64,000 nucleotides of DNA from Paenibacillus_E sp042676385 (GTDB lineage Bacteria; Bacillota; Bacilli; Paenibacillales; NBRC-103111): NCBI RefSeq assembly GCF_042676385.1, contig NZ_JBHTHA010000031.1, positions 1 to 64,000 on the forward strand, given 5' to 3'. Below, piece by piece: positions 31,438-40,836 of the stretch. The translations under genes and the position numbers were made by a program. The notes under the pieces were generated by a model. That model did not search any database and was not told the origin of the DNA. It worked only from the letters and a program-made list of their open reading frames with translations. How positions within the stretch are numbered: the first letter of the stretch is position 1; every line of letters begins with the position of its first letter.

Positions 31438-32250
31438 CTAGCTATATTCCGCCGCTGCACCAGGTTCCCTTACTTCACAGTATGCCATCTGAAGGGATTG
31501 GATAAACGAAGAAATATCTGCATAGATTTGCTCTCGCTCTTGATCCAGCAGCATACCGTGCGATGACTGCGGGTAGTAATGAATTTCTTTAACTCTGGAT
31601 CGAGTCTGTTGATGTAAGTATTCGGCACTTTCGTGCAGCACAACAGCATCTCTCGTTCCTTGGCCGATCCATATCGGGGCATCTACTTGGGGCAGCAGGC
31701 CCTTCACCTGTTTTAATAGTTTACGCAAACTAACGACGCAACGAATCGGCGTTTTGGTATACGCACATGACTCATCTAACAAAGTGGGGTTGTTTTTGGG
31801 TTTCTTTTCCATATAATCAATGAAATGTTGAAGTAGTGCCGCGAGCACGATCTTCCTAGTCGCCAGAAAAATTGGTGTTGCCAGCGATACTATACCTGCT
31901 GTCTGACGTTCTACAGCCAGTTTCAACGCCAGCAGGCCTCCCATCGAATGTCCCATCACGACTACGCTCTTGCAAATGGCTGCAAGCGAGTCAAAACTCT
32001 CCAGCACATGCCCATACCAATCCGTCCATCCGGTACGCATCATTTCCTCGGGTGTTGTCCCATGTCCCGGTAACCTTACCGCGTTGACGGTGTATCCCTG
32101 ATCCTGCATCAAATAACCGATTCGCCTGAATTCCGAAGGCGATCCTGTGAATCCATGCACCATCAAAATGCCCATATCCCGATTCGTTCCACTGCCTAGC
32201 CAAAAGAAAGGGTCGGTTGATTTGTAAATTCGCTCTTCGATGTCGTCCAA
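31438..32250 (-). CDS. est: Carboxylesterase, alpha/beta hydrolase (YvaK/Est30-like)
   Basis: The 270-residue serine hydrolase has the oxyanion MVHGFTGSPSEFR, the nucleophile elbow VMGHSMGGLLAL with catalytic Ser, and a late QSSHGMLLDQE with catalytic His. GTRDAVV supplies the Asp. It resembles Geobacillus Est30 and B. subtilis YvaK, and sits in the same place, between secG and rnr. Preferred substrates are short-chain esters; the physiological one is unknown. Confidence 0.9.
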   Translation of the reverse strand: MDDIEERIYKSTDPFFWLGSGTNRDMGILMVHGFTGSPSEFRRIGYLMQDQGYTVNAVRLPGHGTTPEEMMRTGWTDWYGHVLESFDSLAAICKSVVVMGHSMGGLLALKLAVERQTAGIVSLATPIFLATRKIVLAALLQHFIDYMEKKPKNNPTLLDESCAYTKTPIRCVVSLRKLLKQVKGLLPQVDAPIWIGQGTRDAVVLHESAEYLHQQTRSRVKEIHYYPQSSHGMLLDQEREQIYADISSFIQSLQMAYCEVREPGAAAEYS

Positions 32251-32282
32251 CTCCTAACATGGGTGAATGGCTGTGTAAAAAG

Positions 32283-32315
32283 AAAAAACAGCAGGAGTAG
32301 AGTTCCCCTGCTGTT
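32283..32315 (-). terminator. Terminator after secG
   Basis: On the minus strand AACAGCAGG pairs with CCTGCTGTT around an 11-nt loop and is followed by TTTTTCTTTTT. Confidence 0.85.
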
Positions 32316-32330
32316 ATCGTTTTATGTGTG

Positions 32331-32567
32331 TTAGCCTTTCACTACGTATGCTACGACAATCGAGAGAATGAAAAATGCAGCGGCAAGCCCCATCGTAAAA
32401 CGGGACAAAAATAATTCCAAACCGCGCGCCTTTTGCTTACCGAACAGGTGCTCAGCACCGCCGGAGATGGCACCGGACAAGCCTGCACTTTTACCTTTTT
32501 GCAGTAGTACAACGCAAATTAATCCGATCGAAGCTATGATCAACAAAACCTTCATAAAGATTACCAT
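32331..32567 (-). CDS. secG: Preprotein translocase subunit SecG
   Basis: The 78-residue protein has two membrane helices (FMKVLLIIASIGLICVVLLQ and MGLAAAFFILSIVVAYVV) with the conserved loop GKSAGLSGAISGGAEHLFG. It assists SecYE during protein export. The start at 32567 follows GGGGTG; the frame extends upstream but without a site. Confidence 0.95.
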   Translation of the reverse strand: MVIFMKVLLIIASIGLICVVLLQKGKSAGLSGAISGGAEHLFGKQKARGLELFLSRFTMGLAAAFFILSIVVAYVVKG

Positions 32568-32663
32568 GTTAGCACCCCAATTGCCTGTTCTTTGCTTATA
32601 CAACTAGCACTAAGTATTTTAGCACAGTTTGTCCTAGATTACAAGAAAAGGGGGAATCCCCCA

Positions 32664-33380
32664 TTAATCCCGAAAGGTTGGAACCGATGTTTGCGTTCTT
32701 GGCGCTCTAGATCCTTTTTTACGCCCAAGAAATGCCTGCACGGCTTGCTTCGCGCACCATAACGCGAAAAGTGTGAAGATGACCGCCCATACAACGGCTG
32801 GAACGCCCGTTTGCAGCGCCAGATTTGTCGCATCGCCGGCCCTGCGTGCATTTTGCACTGCATAGACGATTAAGGAGAACGGACCGAAAACCGATTCCTC
32901 CAAGCAAATAAAAGCGACCAGTAAGTAATAAAAATCACGAAGCCATTTTGGCGTCAAGGCCAACACGAGTATGGTCAGCACGATAAAGCCGATCAACCAG
33001 GTTACGCCGAACATGTTCCGGACGAAGAGCACCAACGAAAGGACTGCGAGCACCGTCATGATCTGCAGGCCAAGCCTTTGTTTCCCTCTCGAATAAGCCG
33101 AAAACAAAAACCATGCAAACAGGGAAGCCGTGAAGTACCCGGCTAATGAAACAGGGAGCACTGCCCACGATTTCGTGATCGACGAGTACGTCACTCCGCT
33201 ATGGTCGGCGTACAATTCAATGTACATAACCTTGCCGGATAGTGCCAGCGTCACAACAGCATGACCAAACTCATGCACCATCGTATCGAGATTGCGGAAA
33301 AAAGAAGAGGGGATCAGCGGCAAGTGTGTTAGCAGCGCTGAACCTATTATAAATAAAATAGTCTTCAACCAGTTGCTCAT
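32664..33380 (-). CDS. M50-family metallopeptidase (M50B-like)
   Basis: A 238-residue polytopic membrane protein. Zinc site HEFGH lies in MVHEFGHAVVTLALSG near residue 36, followed by membrane helices (VLPVSLAGYFTASLFAWFLF, IMTVLAVLSLVLFV, WLIGFIVLTILVLAL). The second zinc motif typical of S2P proteases is not obvious, so it belongs to the short M50B-like group. It lies downstream of eno with 50 nt spacing and could be co-transcribed with it. The substrate is unknown. Confidence 0.8.
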   Translation of the reverse strand: MSNWLKTILFIIGSALLTHLPLIPSSFFRNLDTMVHEFGHAVVTLALSGKVMYIELYADHSGVTYSSITKSWAVLPVSLAGYFTASLFAWFLFSAYSRGKQRLGLQIMTVLAVLSLVLFVRNMFGVTWLIGFIVLTILVLALTPKWLRDFYYLLVAFICLEESVFGPFSLIVYAVQNARRAGDATNLALQTGVPAVVWAVIFTLFALWCAKQAVQAFLGRKKGSRAPRTQTSVPTFRD

Positions 33381-33430
33381 TGCCGTGATCCCCTCTCGGT
33401 TGTGTATTTAGTTATATACTACGTTTATTC

Positions 33431-34723
33431 TTACTTGAAGTTTCTCAAGTTGTAAAATGCTTTTTTGCCTGCATATTGAGCTACGGAGTGCAGCTCGTCT
33501 TCGATGCGAAGCAATTGGTTGTACTTCGCTACGCGGTCCGTACGGGATGGAGCACCAGTTTTGATTTGGCCTGCGTTCGTAGCAACTGCGATGTCAGCGA
33601 TTGTGCTGTCTTCGCTCTCACCGGAACGGTGGGAGATAACCGCTGTGTAACCAGCGCGTTTCGCCATTTCAATCGCATCGAAAGTCTCAGTAAGCGTTCC
33701 GATTTGGTTAACTTTAACCAGAATGGAGTTACCGATACCTTGCTCGATACCTGTGGACAGACGGGATGTGTTTGTAACGAACAGGTCGTCACCAACGAGT
33801 TGAACTTTTTTGCCCAGTTTCTCAGTGAGCAATTTCCAACCTTCCCAATCGTCTTCGGAGCAGCCGTCTTCGATGGTAATGATTGGGTATTTGTCAACCC
33901 ACGCGGACAGGAATTCTACAAACTCAGCAGGTGTGTAGGATTTGCCTTCGCCTTCAAGGTGGTATTTACCATCTTTGAAGAACTCTGTGGAAGCAACGTC
34001 CATACCCAGGAATACATCTTCGCCTGGTTTGTAGCCTGCTTTTTCAATCGCTGTGATGATTGTAGTAAGAGCTTCTTCGTTGGATGTGAAGTTAGGTGCG
34101 AAACCGCCTTCGTCACCAACTGCTGTGTTCAGGCCTTTTTCTTTCAGAACGGATTTCAAGCTATGGAAAATCTCTGCGCCAACGCGAAGAGCTTCTTTGA
34201 ATGTAGGTGCGCCAACCGGCAGAACCATGAACTCTTGCACGTCTACGTTGTTATCCGCATGCGCGCCGCCGTTGATGATGTTCATCATTGGAACCGGCAA
34301 TGTTTTCGCGTTGAATCCGCCAAGGTATACGTACAAAGGCACGTCCAAAGCGTCAGCAGCTGCGCGAGCCACTGCCATGGAAACCGCAAGAATTGCATTA
34401 GCGCCTAATTTGGCTTTGTTAGGAGTTCCGTCAAGCTCGATCATTTTGTTGTCGATGCCGACTTGATCAAGAGCGTCCAGACCGATAATTTCTGGAGCGA
34501 TGATTTCGTTAACGTTGTCAACGGCTTTCAGAACGCCTTTACCGAGGTAACGGCCTTTGTCACCGTCACGAAGCTCAACAGCTTCGTATGCGCCTGTGGA
34601 AGCGCCTGAAGGAACGATTGCACGGCCGAAAGCGCCGGATTCGAGGTACACTTCTACCTCAACAGTTGGGTTACCGCGGGAGTCCAGGACTTCGCGTGCA
34701 TAAACATCGGAAATAATTGTCAT
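33431..34723 (-). CDS. eno: Enolase
   Basis: The 430-residue enzyme converts 2-phosphoglycerate to phosphoenolpyruvate. Signature ILVKVNQIGTLTETFDAIEMA, GDEGGFAPN, IEDGCSEDDW and SHRSGESEDS are intact, covering the Mg ligands and catalytic Lys. Length is standard. It is the last glycolytic gene of the operon begun by cggR, 45 nt after gpmI. Confidence 0.98.
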   Translation of the reverse strand: MTIISDVYAREVLDSRGNPTVEVEVYLESGAFGRAIVPSGASTGAYEAVELRDGDKGRYLGKGVLKAVDNVNEIIAPEIIGLDALDQVGIDNKMIELDGTPNKAKLGANAILAVSMAVARAAADALDVPLYVYLGGFNAKTLPVPMMNIINGGAHADNNVDVQEFMVLPVGAPTFKEALRVGAEIFHSLKSVLKEKGLNTAVGDEGGFAPNFTSNEEALTTIITAIEKAGYKPGEDVFLGMDVASTEFFKDGKYHLEGEGKSYTPAEFVEFLSAWVDKYPIITIEDGCSEDDWEGWKLLTEKLGKKVQLVGDDLFVTNTSRLSTGIEQGIGNSILVKVNQIGTLTETFDAIEMAKRAGYTAVISHRSGESEDSTIADIAVATNAGQIKTGAPSRTDRVAKYNQLLRIEDELHSVAQYAGKKAFYNLRNFK

Positions 34724-34768
34724 CGTTTGCTACACTCCTTTTAAAATATGGTGATTCTTATTAAAACA

Positions 34769-36307
34769 TTACCGTTTAATAATTGTGGAACCCGTCATTT
34801 GCTCCGGTTGCTTCACTTGCAGGAAGTCGAGCATCGTAGGAGCAATATCTGCCAAAATTCCGCCATCTCTTAGTGTAACAGATTTGTCCGTCACAATGAA
34901 AGGCACGGGATTTGTCGTATGGGCGGTGTTACGAGTGCCGTCCGGATTCGTAACTACATCAGCGTTACCATGATCGGCTGTGATGCAGACCACGCCGCCT
35001 TTGGCCAGAACAGCTTCTACAACCCTGCCTAAGCACTCGTCGGTAGCTTCGATCGCTTTCACTGTCGGCTCCAGAAGCCCGGAGTGTCCGACCATGTCCG
35101 GATTCGCAAAGTTTAAGATGATGACGTCTTGGCGCTCCGCTTCAATCTCTTTCACGGCAGCGTCCGCTACTTCGTAAGCACTCATCTCAGGCTGCAGGTC
35201 ATACGTCGCCACTTTCGGTGATGGGATGAGAATCCGAGTTTCACCGGGAAGCTCAACATCACGACCACCGCTAAAAAAGAAGGTTACGTGCGGATATTTT
35301 TCCGTCTCGGCAATGCGCAGCTGTTTCAAGTTGTTCTGAGCCAGTACCTCGCCGAGCGTGTTGTCCAAATCTTTCGGTTTATACGCGACAAAGCCGTCTA
35401 CAGATTCACTGAACAGTGTCAGACATACGTAGTATAAGCCTTTAGGCGCTTTGTCTCCGCGATCAAAACCACGGAAATCTTCATTCGTAAATACTTGCGA
35501 AAGCTGGATCGCACGGTCAGGACGGAAGTTGAAGAACACCACAGCGTCTCCGGACTCCACAAGTCCTACCGGCTTGCCGTCTTCGCTAGTGATAACCGTC
35601 GGCATCACGAATTCGTCGAATACGGATTTTTCATAAGATTCGATAATCGCTTGCATCGGATCGGTGTATGCCGGGCCTTCGCCATAAACCATGGCGCGGT
35701 AGGATTTCTCCGTACGCTCCCAGCGTTTGTCGCGGTCCATTGCATAATAGCGGCCTTGAACTGTAGCGATTTTACCTACGCCGACTTCGGCGATTTTGTT
35801 CAGCAAGCTCTCCATGTACTTCTTCGCGGAATCCGGTGCTACATCGCGACCGTCCAGAAAAGCGTGGATATATACTTCGTCGAACTGCTCTTTCTTGGCC
35901 AAGTCAAGCAAAGCGAACAAATGTTGGATGTGGCTATGTACGCCGCCATCGGAAAGCAATCCGTAAAGGTGAAGCTTTTTGCCGTTCGTTTTCGCATGAC
36001 GCACAGCGCCTAGCAGCGTTTCATTGTCGTAGAATTCGCCATCACGAATCGATTTGGAAATACGGGTCAGGTCCTGATATACGGTGCGGCCTGCACCGAT
36101 GTTCAAGTGTCCTACTTCAGAATTCCCCATCTGGCCTTCCGGCAAACCTACAGCTTCACCGCTTGCAATTAAGGTTGTATGTGGATAAGTCGACCAGTAA
36201 CGGTCGTAATTTGGCTTTTTCGCATGAGCAACGGCGTTGCCCTGCTCTTCCGAGCGAAGCCCGAAGCCGTCCAGAATGATCAGCGCTACCGGTTTCGGTC
36301 TGGACAT
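34769..36307 (-). CDS. gpmI: 2,3-bisphosphoglycerate-independent phosphoglycerate mutase
   Basis: The 512-residue Mn-dependent enzyme interconverts 3- and 2-phosphoglycerate. It shows LIILDGFGLR at the first metal site, the catalytic Ser in GNSEVGHLNIGAGR, HAFLDGRDVAPDSA and the ITADHGNADVV metal site. Its start abuts the tpiA stop. In spore-formers this enzyme is shut down by acidification during sporulation. Confidence 0.97.
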   Translation of the reverse strand: MSRPKPVALIILDGFGLRSEEQGNAVAHAKKPNYDRYWSTYPHTTLIASGEAVGLPEGQMGNSEVGHLNIGAGRTVYQDLTRISKSIRDGEFYDNETLLGAVRHAKTNGKKLHLYGLLSDGGVHSHIQHLFALLDLAKKEQFDEVYIHAFLDGRDVAPDSAKKYMESLLNKIAEVGVGKIATVQGRYYAMDRDKRWERTEKSYRAMVYGEGPAYTDPMQAIIESYEKSVFDEFVMPTVITSEDGKPVGLVESGDAVVFFNFRPDRAIQLSQVFTNEDFRGFDRGDKAPKGLYYVCLTLFSESVDGFVAYKPKDLDNTLGEVLAQNNLKQLRIAETEKYPHVTFFFSGGRDVELPGETRILIPSPKVATYDLQPEMSAYEVADAAVKEIEAERQDVIILNFANPDMVGHSGLLEPTVKAIEATDECLGRVVEAVLAKGGVVCITADHGNADVVTNPDGTRNTAHTTNPVPFIVTDKSVTLRDGGILADIAPTMLDFLQVKQPEQMTGSTIIKR

Positions 36308-36308
36308 C

Positions 36309-37064
36309 TTACTTCGCCCCCTCGACGAGTTGGATGTAGGAAGCAGACTCCAGGCTTGCTCCGCCTACAAGCGCACCGTCAATGTCTGGTTGAGTCATGT
36401 ACTCAGCAATGTTGTTCGGCTTCACGCTGCCGCCGTATTGGATGCGAACCGCATCAGCGACGGACGCGCCGTACAAGCCGCTCACGAGCTGACGGATGTA
36501 ACCGATAACGTCTTGCGCATCCGCTGCCGTGGAGGACTTGCCGGTGCCAATCGCCCAGATTGGCTCATAAGCGATAACGACTTGCGCCGCTTGCTCTGCG
36601 CTAAGGCCTTGGAAAGCCGCTTCCGTTTGCACTTTGCAAACGTCTTTGGTTTGACCCGCTTCGCGCTCTTCGAGCTTTTCGCCTACGCAGACGATCGGGG
36701 TTAAGCCGTGTTTGAACGCCGCTACGACTTTTTTATTTACGATCTCATCGGTTTCAGCGAAGTAAGCTCTGCGCTCGGAATGTCCGATAATTACATACTC
36801 GACGCCAAGCTCTTTCAGCATTACGCCGCTGATTTCGCCCGTGTAAGCGCCATTGTCTTCAAAGTGAAGATTCTGTGCGCCAACGTGCAGGGTCGTGCCT
36901 TTAACAGCTTCAACAAGAGCTGGAAGGTTCGTGTATGGAGCGCAGATTACGCTCTCCACGCCGTCTACTTCTGCTTTACCTTTTACTTCGTTCACGAAGC
37001 TCACCGCTTCGGAAACGGTTTTGAACATTTTCCAGTTACCCGCGATAATAGGTTTTCTACTCAT
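36309..37064 (-). CDS. tpiA: Triosephosphate isomerase
   Basis: The 251-residue barrel enzyme interconverts dihydroxyacetone phosphate and glyceraldehyde 3-phosphate. AGNWKMFK with catalytic Lys, IIGHSERR with His and VIAYEPIWAIGTGK with Glu are present. It lies 24 nt after pgk and one base before gpmI. Confidence 0.98.
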   Translation of the reverse strand: MSRKPIIAGNWKMFKTVSEAVSFVNEVKGKAEVDGVESVICAPYTNLPALVEAVKGTTLHVGAQNLHFEDNGAYTGEISGVMLKELGVEYVIIGHSERRAYFAETDEIVNKKVVAAFKHGLTPIVCVGEKLEEREAGQTKDVCKVQTEAAFQGLSAEQAAQVVIAYEPIWAIGTGKSSTAADAQDVIGYIRQLVSGLYGASVADAVRIQYGGSVKPNNIAEYMTQPDIDGALVGGASLESASYIQLVEGAK

Positions 37065-37088
37065 TTGTACGCCTCCTTAGCTTAAAAA

Positions 37089-38270
37089 TTATTTGTCGTT
37101 CAGGGCCACAACGCCCGGCAATGCTTTGCCTTCCATGAATTCAAGGGAAGCGCCGCCGCCTGTGGAGATGTGATCCATTTTATCAGCCAAATGGAATTTC
37201 TCAGCTGCCGCTGCGGAGTCTCCGCCGCCAATTACCGTATAACCGGATGCCGTAGCGCAAGCTTCTGCTACAGCGCGAGTTCCGTGGGAGAATGGCTCGA
37301 TTTCGAATACGCCCATAGGTCCGTTCCAAACAACAAGCTTCGATTTAGCGATCGCGTCTGCATAAATCTCACGCGTTTTAGGTCCGATGTCGATACCTTC
37401 CCACTCAGCAGGAATGCCGTCAACGCCGACGATTTGTGTATTCGCGTCTGCACCGAATTTGTCAGCAACTACGATATCCACTGGAAGCAGGAAATTCACG
37501 CCTTTTTCTTTCGCTTTCGCGATGAAGCTCAGCGCCAAATCCAATTTCTCGTTATCTACCAGGGATTTACCGATCTCGTAGCCTTGTGCTTTGAGGAACG
37601 TATAGGACAGGCCGCCACCAATGATGATGTTGTCTGCGATGTTCAAGAGGTTGTTAATGACGTCGATTTTGTCTTTTACTTTCGCGCCGCCGACGATAGC
37701 CGTGAAAGGACGCTCCGGATTGTTCAGCGCTTTGCCGAGCACGTCCAGCTCTTTCTCCATCAGTAAGCCTGATACAGCTGGAAGGTGATGCGCGATGCCT
37801 TCTGTGGAAGCGTGGGCACGGTGAGCCGCACCAAATGCATCGTTCACATACAGGTCAGCCAATTCAGCAAAAGCTTGCGCCAAAGCGGGATCGTTCTTCT
37901 CTTCGCCTTCGTAAAAACGAACGTTTTCGAGCAGCAAAACTTCGCCGTTTTGCAGCGCAGCTACTTGAGCTTTCACCGTTTCGCCGATGGCTTCATCAGC
38001 TTTCACAACAGGCTTGCCAAGCAGCTCCGATAGTCTTACAGCAACTGGAGTCAAGCGAAGCTCTTCTACAGCTTGACCTTTTGGACGGCCAAGGTGACTC
38101 GCCAGGATCACTTTCGCACCTTTTTCAATCAAAAATTTGATTGTAGGCAGCGTCTCTCTAATACGCGTATCGTCTGTGATTTTACCATTTTCCAAAGGTA
38201 CGTTGAAATCAACGCGAACAAACACTCTTTTCCCTGCCACTTCAACATCGCGAACACTTTTCTTATTCAT
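37089..38270 (-). CDS. pgk: Phosphoglycerate kinase
   Basis: The 393-residue two-domain kinase makes ATP from 1,3-bisphosphoglycerate. The N-terminal VFVRVDFNVPLENGKITDD and SHLGRPKG, and the C-terminal nucleotide site GGDSAAAAE and HISTGGGASLEF are clear. It follows gap after about 100 nt that contain a hairpin. Confidence 0.98.
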   Translation of the reverse strand: MNKKSVRDVEVAGKRVFVRVDFNVPLENGKITDDTRIRETLPTIKFLIEKGAKVILASHLGRPKGQAVEELRLTPVAVRLSELLGKPVVKADEAIGETVKAQVAALQNGEVLLLENVRFYEGEEKNDPALAQAFAELADLYVNDAFGAAHRAHASTEGIAHHLPAVSGLLMEKELDVLGKALNNPERPFTAIVGGAKVKDKIDVINNLLNIADNIIIGGGLSYTFLKAQGYEIGKSLVDNEKLDLALSFIAKAKEKGVNFLLPVDIVVADKFGADANTQIVGVDGIPAEWEGIDIGPKTREIYADAIAKSKLVVWNGPMGVFEIEPFSHGTRAVAEACATASGYTVIGGGDSAAAAEKFHLADKMDHISTGGGASLEFMEGKALPGVVALNDK

Positions 38271-38326
38271 GCAACAGACCCTCCCGAGGCGATTTTAAAC
38301 AACTTCATTATACGTGAAATCGAACA

Positions 38327-38354
38327 TAAAGAGGAGAATCGCTTCTCCTCTTTA
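38327..38354 (-). terminator. Hairpin between gap and pgk
   Basis: AAAGAGGAGAA-TCGC-TTCTCCTCTTT is a perfect stem with only three following T in the sense strand. It more likely adjusts gap versus pgk mRNA levels (processing or partial termination) than ending the operon. Confidence 0.5.
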
Positions 38355-38372
38355 TGGGTGTTTGTTTATGAA

Positions 38373-39377
38373 TTACAGGCCTTTGCTTGCGATGAAAGCT
38401 GCAAGGTCAACAACGCGGTTGGAGTAGCCCCACTCGTTATCGTACCAGGAAACCACTTTCAGCATGTTGTCGCCAACTACCATTGTGGACAGAGCATCGA
38501 TTGTGGAGGAAGCTGGGTCGCCGTTGAAGTCGCTTGATACAAGCGGAGCATCCGTGTAGTTCAAGATGCCTTTCAAAGAACCGTTAGCTGCTTTTTGCAA
38601 TGCTGCGTTTACTTCATCAACAGTTACGTTAACTTTAGTCTCTACAACCAGGTCAGTTACGGAAACGTTAGGTGTAGGTACGCGCATTGACATACCGTTC
38701 AGTTTGCCTTTCAACTCAGGCAGAACCAGACCGATTGCTTTTGCTGCGCCCGTGCTGGAAGGAATGATGTTCTCAGCTGCTGCGCGAGCACGACGAAGGT
38801 CTTTGTGCGGCAGGTCAAGAACGGACTGGTCATTCGTGTAGGAGTGAACAGTTGTCATCATACCTTTTACGATACCGAAGCTATCGTTGATTACTTTTGC
38901 GAATGGAGCCAAGCAGTTAGTCGTACAAGAAGCATTGGAGATTACTGTATGAGCTGCCGGATCGTATTTATCTTCGTTAACGCCAAGGACGATCGTGATA
39001 TCTTCGTCAGTTGCCGGAGCGGAGATAATAACTTTCTTAGCGCCGCCTTTCAAGTGAAGGGAAGCTTTTTCTTTCGCTGTGAAAATACCAGTAGATTCTA
39101 CAACGATTTCTGCGCCAACAGATGCCCAAGGAAGGTTTCCAGGGTCGCGCTCAGCGAATACTTTGATGGAACGACCGTTAACGATCAGTTCGCCTTCGCC
39201 AGCTTCAACTGTAGCGTCAAGTTTACCGTGAGTTGAGTCGTATTTCAGCAAGTGAGCCAAAGTTTTTACATCTGTCAAATCGTTGACTGCAACGATTTGC
39301 ACTTCAGAGCTGTTCAAAGCTGCACGAAACACGTTACGTCCGATACGTCCGAAACCGTTAATACCTACTTTTACCAT
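38373..39377 (-). CDS. gap: Glyceraldehyde-3-phosphate dehydrogenase, glycolytic
   Basis: The 334-residue NAD enzyme oxidises glyceraldehyde 3-phosphate. The NAD-binding start VGINGFGRIGRNVFRAAL, catalytic Cys in SNASCTTNCLAPFAKV, and NEWGYSNRVVDLAAF at the end are standard. The position after cggR marks it as the glycolytic GapA rather than gluconeogenic GapB. Confidence 0.98.
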   Translation of the reverse strand: MVKVGINGFGRIGRNVFRAALNSSEVQIVAVNDLTDVKTLAHLLKYDSTHGKLDATVEAGEGELIVNGRSIKVFAERDPGNLPWASVGAEIVVESTGIFTAKEKASLHLKGGAKKVIISAPATDEDITIVLGVNEDKYDPAAHTVISNASCTTNCLAPFAKVINDSFGIVKGMMTTVHSYTNDQSVLDLPHKDLRRARAAAENIIPSSTGAAKAIGLVLPELKGKLNGMSMRVPTPNVSVTDLVVETKVNVTVDEVNAALQKAANGSLKGILNYTDAPLVSSDFNGDPASSTIDALSTMVVGDNMLKVVSWYDNEWGYSNRVVDLAAFIASKGL

Positions 39378-39451
39378 AGCGAATTCCTCCTAATAGTTAA
39401 AAAATATTATATATTTCAAGACGATGTCTACAGGAGACACACGTCATGATG

Positions 39452-40480
39452 TCAAAGCTCTACATGCTTCATAATTTCGTGCGCCGCTGCCTCGTCTGTC
39501 ACCAGCACATCTTCCTGCCCGTGACGAAGTACGGAAGCGATCGCCTCTCCTTTGCTCTTGCCGCCGGCCACGCCGATAACGACCTCGATGCGTTGAAGGT
39601 CTTCCAACCTGAGTCCAACGGTCGGCATTTTGTGAACGACATTCCCTTGCCGGTCAAAATAATACCCGAACGCCTCAGCCAAAGCGCCATCCTCTTGTAA
39701 TCTCCGCGTTGTTTCAGCGTCGACTTTGCGCCTGCGTGCCATGACCATAGCATCTCCGATTCCGTGTACAACGATGCGACAACTGCGCACGGCATCGACA
39801 ACTTCCTGAATTTGAGGATCTTGAATCAGCGATTGGTACGCTTCTTCTCCAAGGTGGTCCGGTACATGCAGCAGCCGGTATTTGCCGCCTGTCTTCTTGG
39901 CCATAATGGAAGCAATCGTGTTCGCCTGCATATCCACGCTTTCCCCAAGCCCGCCTCGCGCCGGAACGAACCAACTTCCTTTCATCTTCGATGAAATGGC
40001 CAGGTTGTTCGCAATCTGTGCCATGGTCGAACCGCCCGTTACTGCGATAATATCGTCCTTGGCTACATATCTGCGCAATGCTGCCGCGCCCGCTCGCCCG
40101 AGCTCAATCTTGGCAAAGGTTGAAGTGTCGGAGTCTCCCGGGACTACGATGACTTGAGAGATCCCGAACGCTTTGCGGATGCTTTCCTCCAAGTCGCTCA
40201 AGCCAAAAGCCATTTTAATAATGGGCTCCATCGCTTCAAGCAGCCTGCGGCCGGATTCACTGATCTTCATACCTGTTGCATCGGTTTCGAGCAATCCTTG
40301 CTCCTTGAGGAAATCCACTTCGCCGCGTAGCACACGTTCCGTCATGTCCAGCGAAGAAGCTAATGTTCTTCTTCCGACTACACCGGAAACGAGAATATGC
40401 TGCAGGATCGAATAGCGCTTCTTCATGATGTCCATTAAATCCGGCAAGAGCTGTTTTTGAATGTCAAGAATTTCTCTCAT
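39452..40480 (-). CDS. cggR: Central glycolytic genes regulator CggR
   Basis: The 342-residue SorC-family repressor has an N-terminal helix-turn-helix (VVGRRTLASSLDMTERVLRGEVDFLKEQGLL) and a sugar-phosphate sensor domain (AVTGGSTMAQIANNLA, VPARGGLGESVDMQAN, HGIGDAMVMARRRK). In B. subtilis it represses the gap operon until fructose 1,6-bisphosphate rises. A near-perfect CggR operator lies just upstream, so autoregulation is expected. Confidence 0.96.
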   Translation of the reverse strand: MREILDIQKQLLPDLMDIMKKRYSILQHILVSGVVGRRTLASSLDMTERVLRGEVDFLKEQGLLETDATGMKISESGRRLLEAMEPIIKMAFGLSDLEESIRKAFGISQVIVVPGDSDTSTFAKIELGRAGAAALRRYVAKDDIIAVTGGSTMAQIANNLAISSKMKGSWFVPARGGLGESVDMQANTIASIMAKKTGGKYRLLHVPDHLGEEAYQSLIQDPQIQEVVDAVRSCRIVVHGIGDAMVMARRRKVDAETTRRLQEDGALAEAFGYYFDRQGNVVHKMPTVGLRLEDLQRIEVVIGVAGGKSKGEAIASVLRHGQEDVLVTDEAAAHEIMKHVEL

Positions 40481-40514
40481 AATGACGGTAACAACGCTCC
40501 TGCTCCAATTGATG

Positions 40515-40550
40515 GACGTTTTATGTCCCGGGTATACATTTTGCGTCCCA
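40515..40550 (-). promoter_or_regulatory. CggR operator
   Basis: On the minus strand two tandem half-sites read TGGGAC-N6-TGTA, four bases, CGGGAC-N6-CGTC. The published B. subtilis pattern is CGGGAC-N6-TGTC-N4 repeated. It lies between the promoter and the cggR start, as expected for roadblock repression. Confidence 0.85.
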
Positions 40551-40581
40551 CCCGGGCGAAAAAAAATTGCCTTACAAGCAC

Positions 40582-40610
40582 ATTATAACCAATAACTCAC
40601 CGAGATTCAA
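40582..40610 (-). promoter_or_regulatory. Promoter of the cggR-gap glycolytic operon
   Basis: TTGAAT (40610-40605) and TATAAT (40587-40582) are spaced 17 bp on the minus strand, upstream of the CggR operator. Confidence 0.75.
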
Positions 40611-40658
40611 CATTTGTTCAAACTTTTTCGGCAAATTGGACTGTAAGGGTTTGCAGTC

Positions 40659-40687
40659 TTGCTTTTTTCGTGCAGCTGTCATATAAT
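40659..40687 (+). promoter_or_regulatory. Promoter of tRNA-Arg
   Basis: TTGCTT (40659-40664), 17-bp spacer, TATAAT (40682-40687), 29 nt upstream of the tRNA 5' end. Confidence 0.7.
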
Positions 40688-40716
40688 AACCCTTGCTTCA
40701 CTTAAAAATTTACTTT

Positions 40717-40788
40717 GCGCCCGTGGTCCAATGGATATGACGTAGGCCTCCGGAGCCTGAGATAGGGGTTCGATTCCCTTCGGGCGCG
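40717..40788 (+). tRNA. tRNA-Arg (anticodon CCG)
   Basis: Acceptor GCGCCCG pairs with CGGGCGC, the anticodon arm GGCCT-CCG-GAGCC presents CCG, and the T-arm AGGGGTTCGATTCCCTT is standard. It is 72 nt and CCA is not encoded. It would read CGG codons. Confidence 0.93.
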
Positions 40789-40801
40789 TTCTTACAGAAC
40801 G

Positions 40802-40828
40802 AAATCAGTTGCGAAACTGATTTTTTTT
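40802..40828 (+). terminator. Terminator of tRNA-Arg
   Basis: AAATCAGTT-GCG-AAACTGATTT followed by a run of T. Confidence 0.85.
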
Positions 40829-40836
40829 ATTGCAAG

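Noticed and set aside
33476..34408. Long plus-strand open frame opposite eno
   Set aside because: It is antisense to a highly conserved enolase, has Cys/Phe-rich text without a family, and no ribosome site; a codon-bias shadow.
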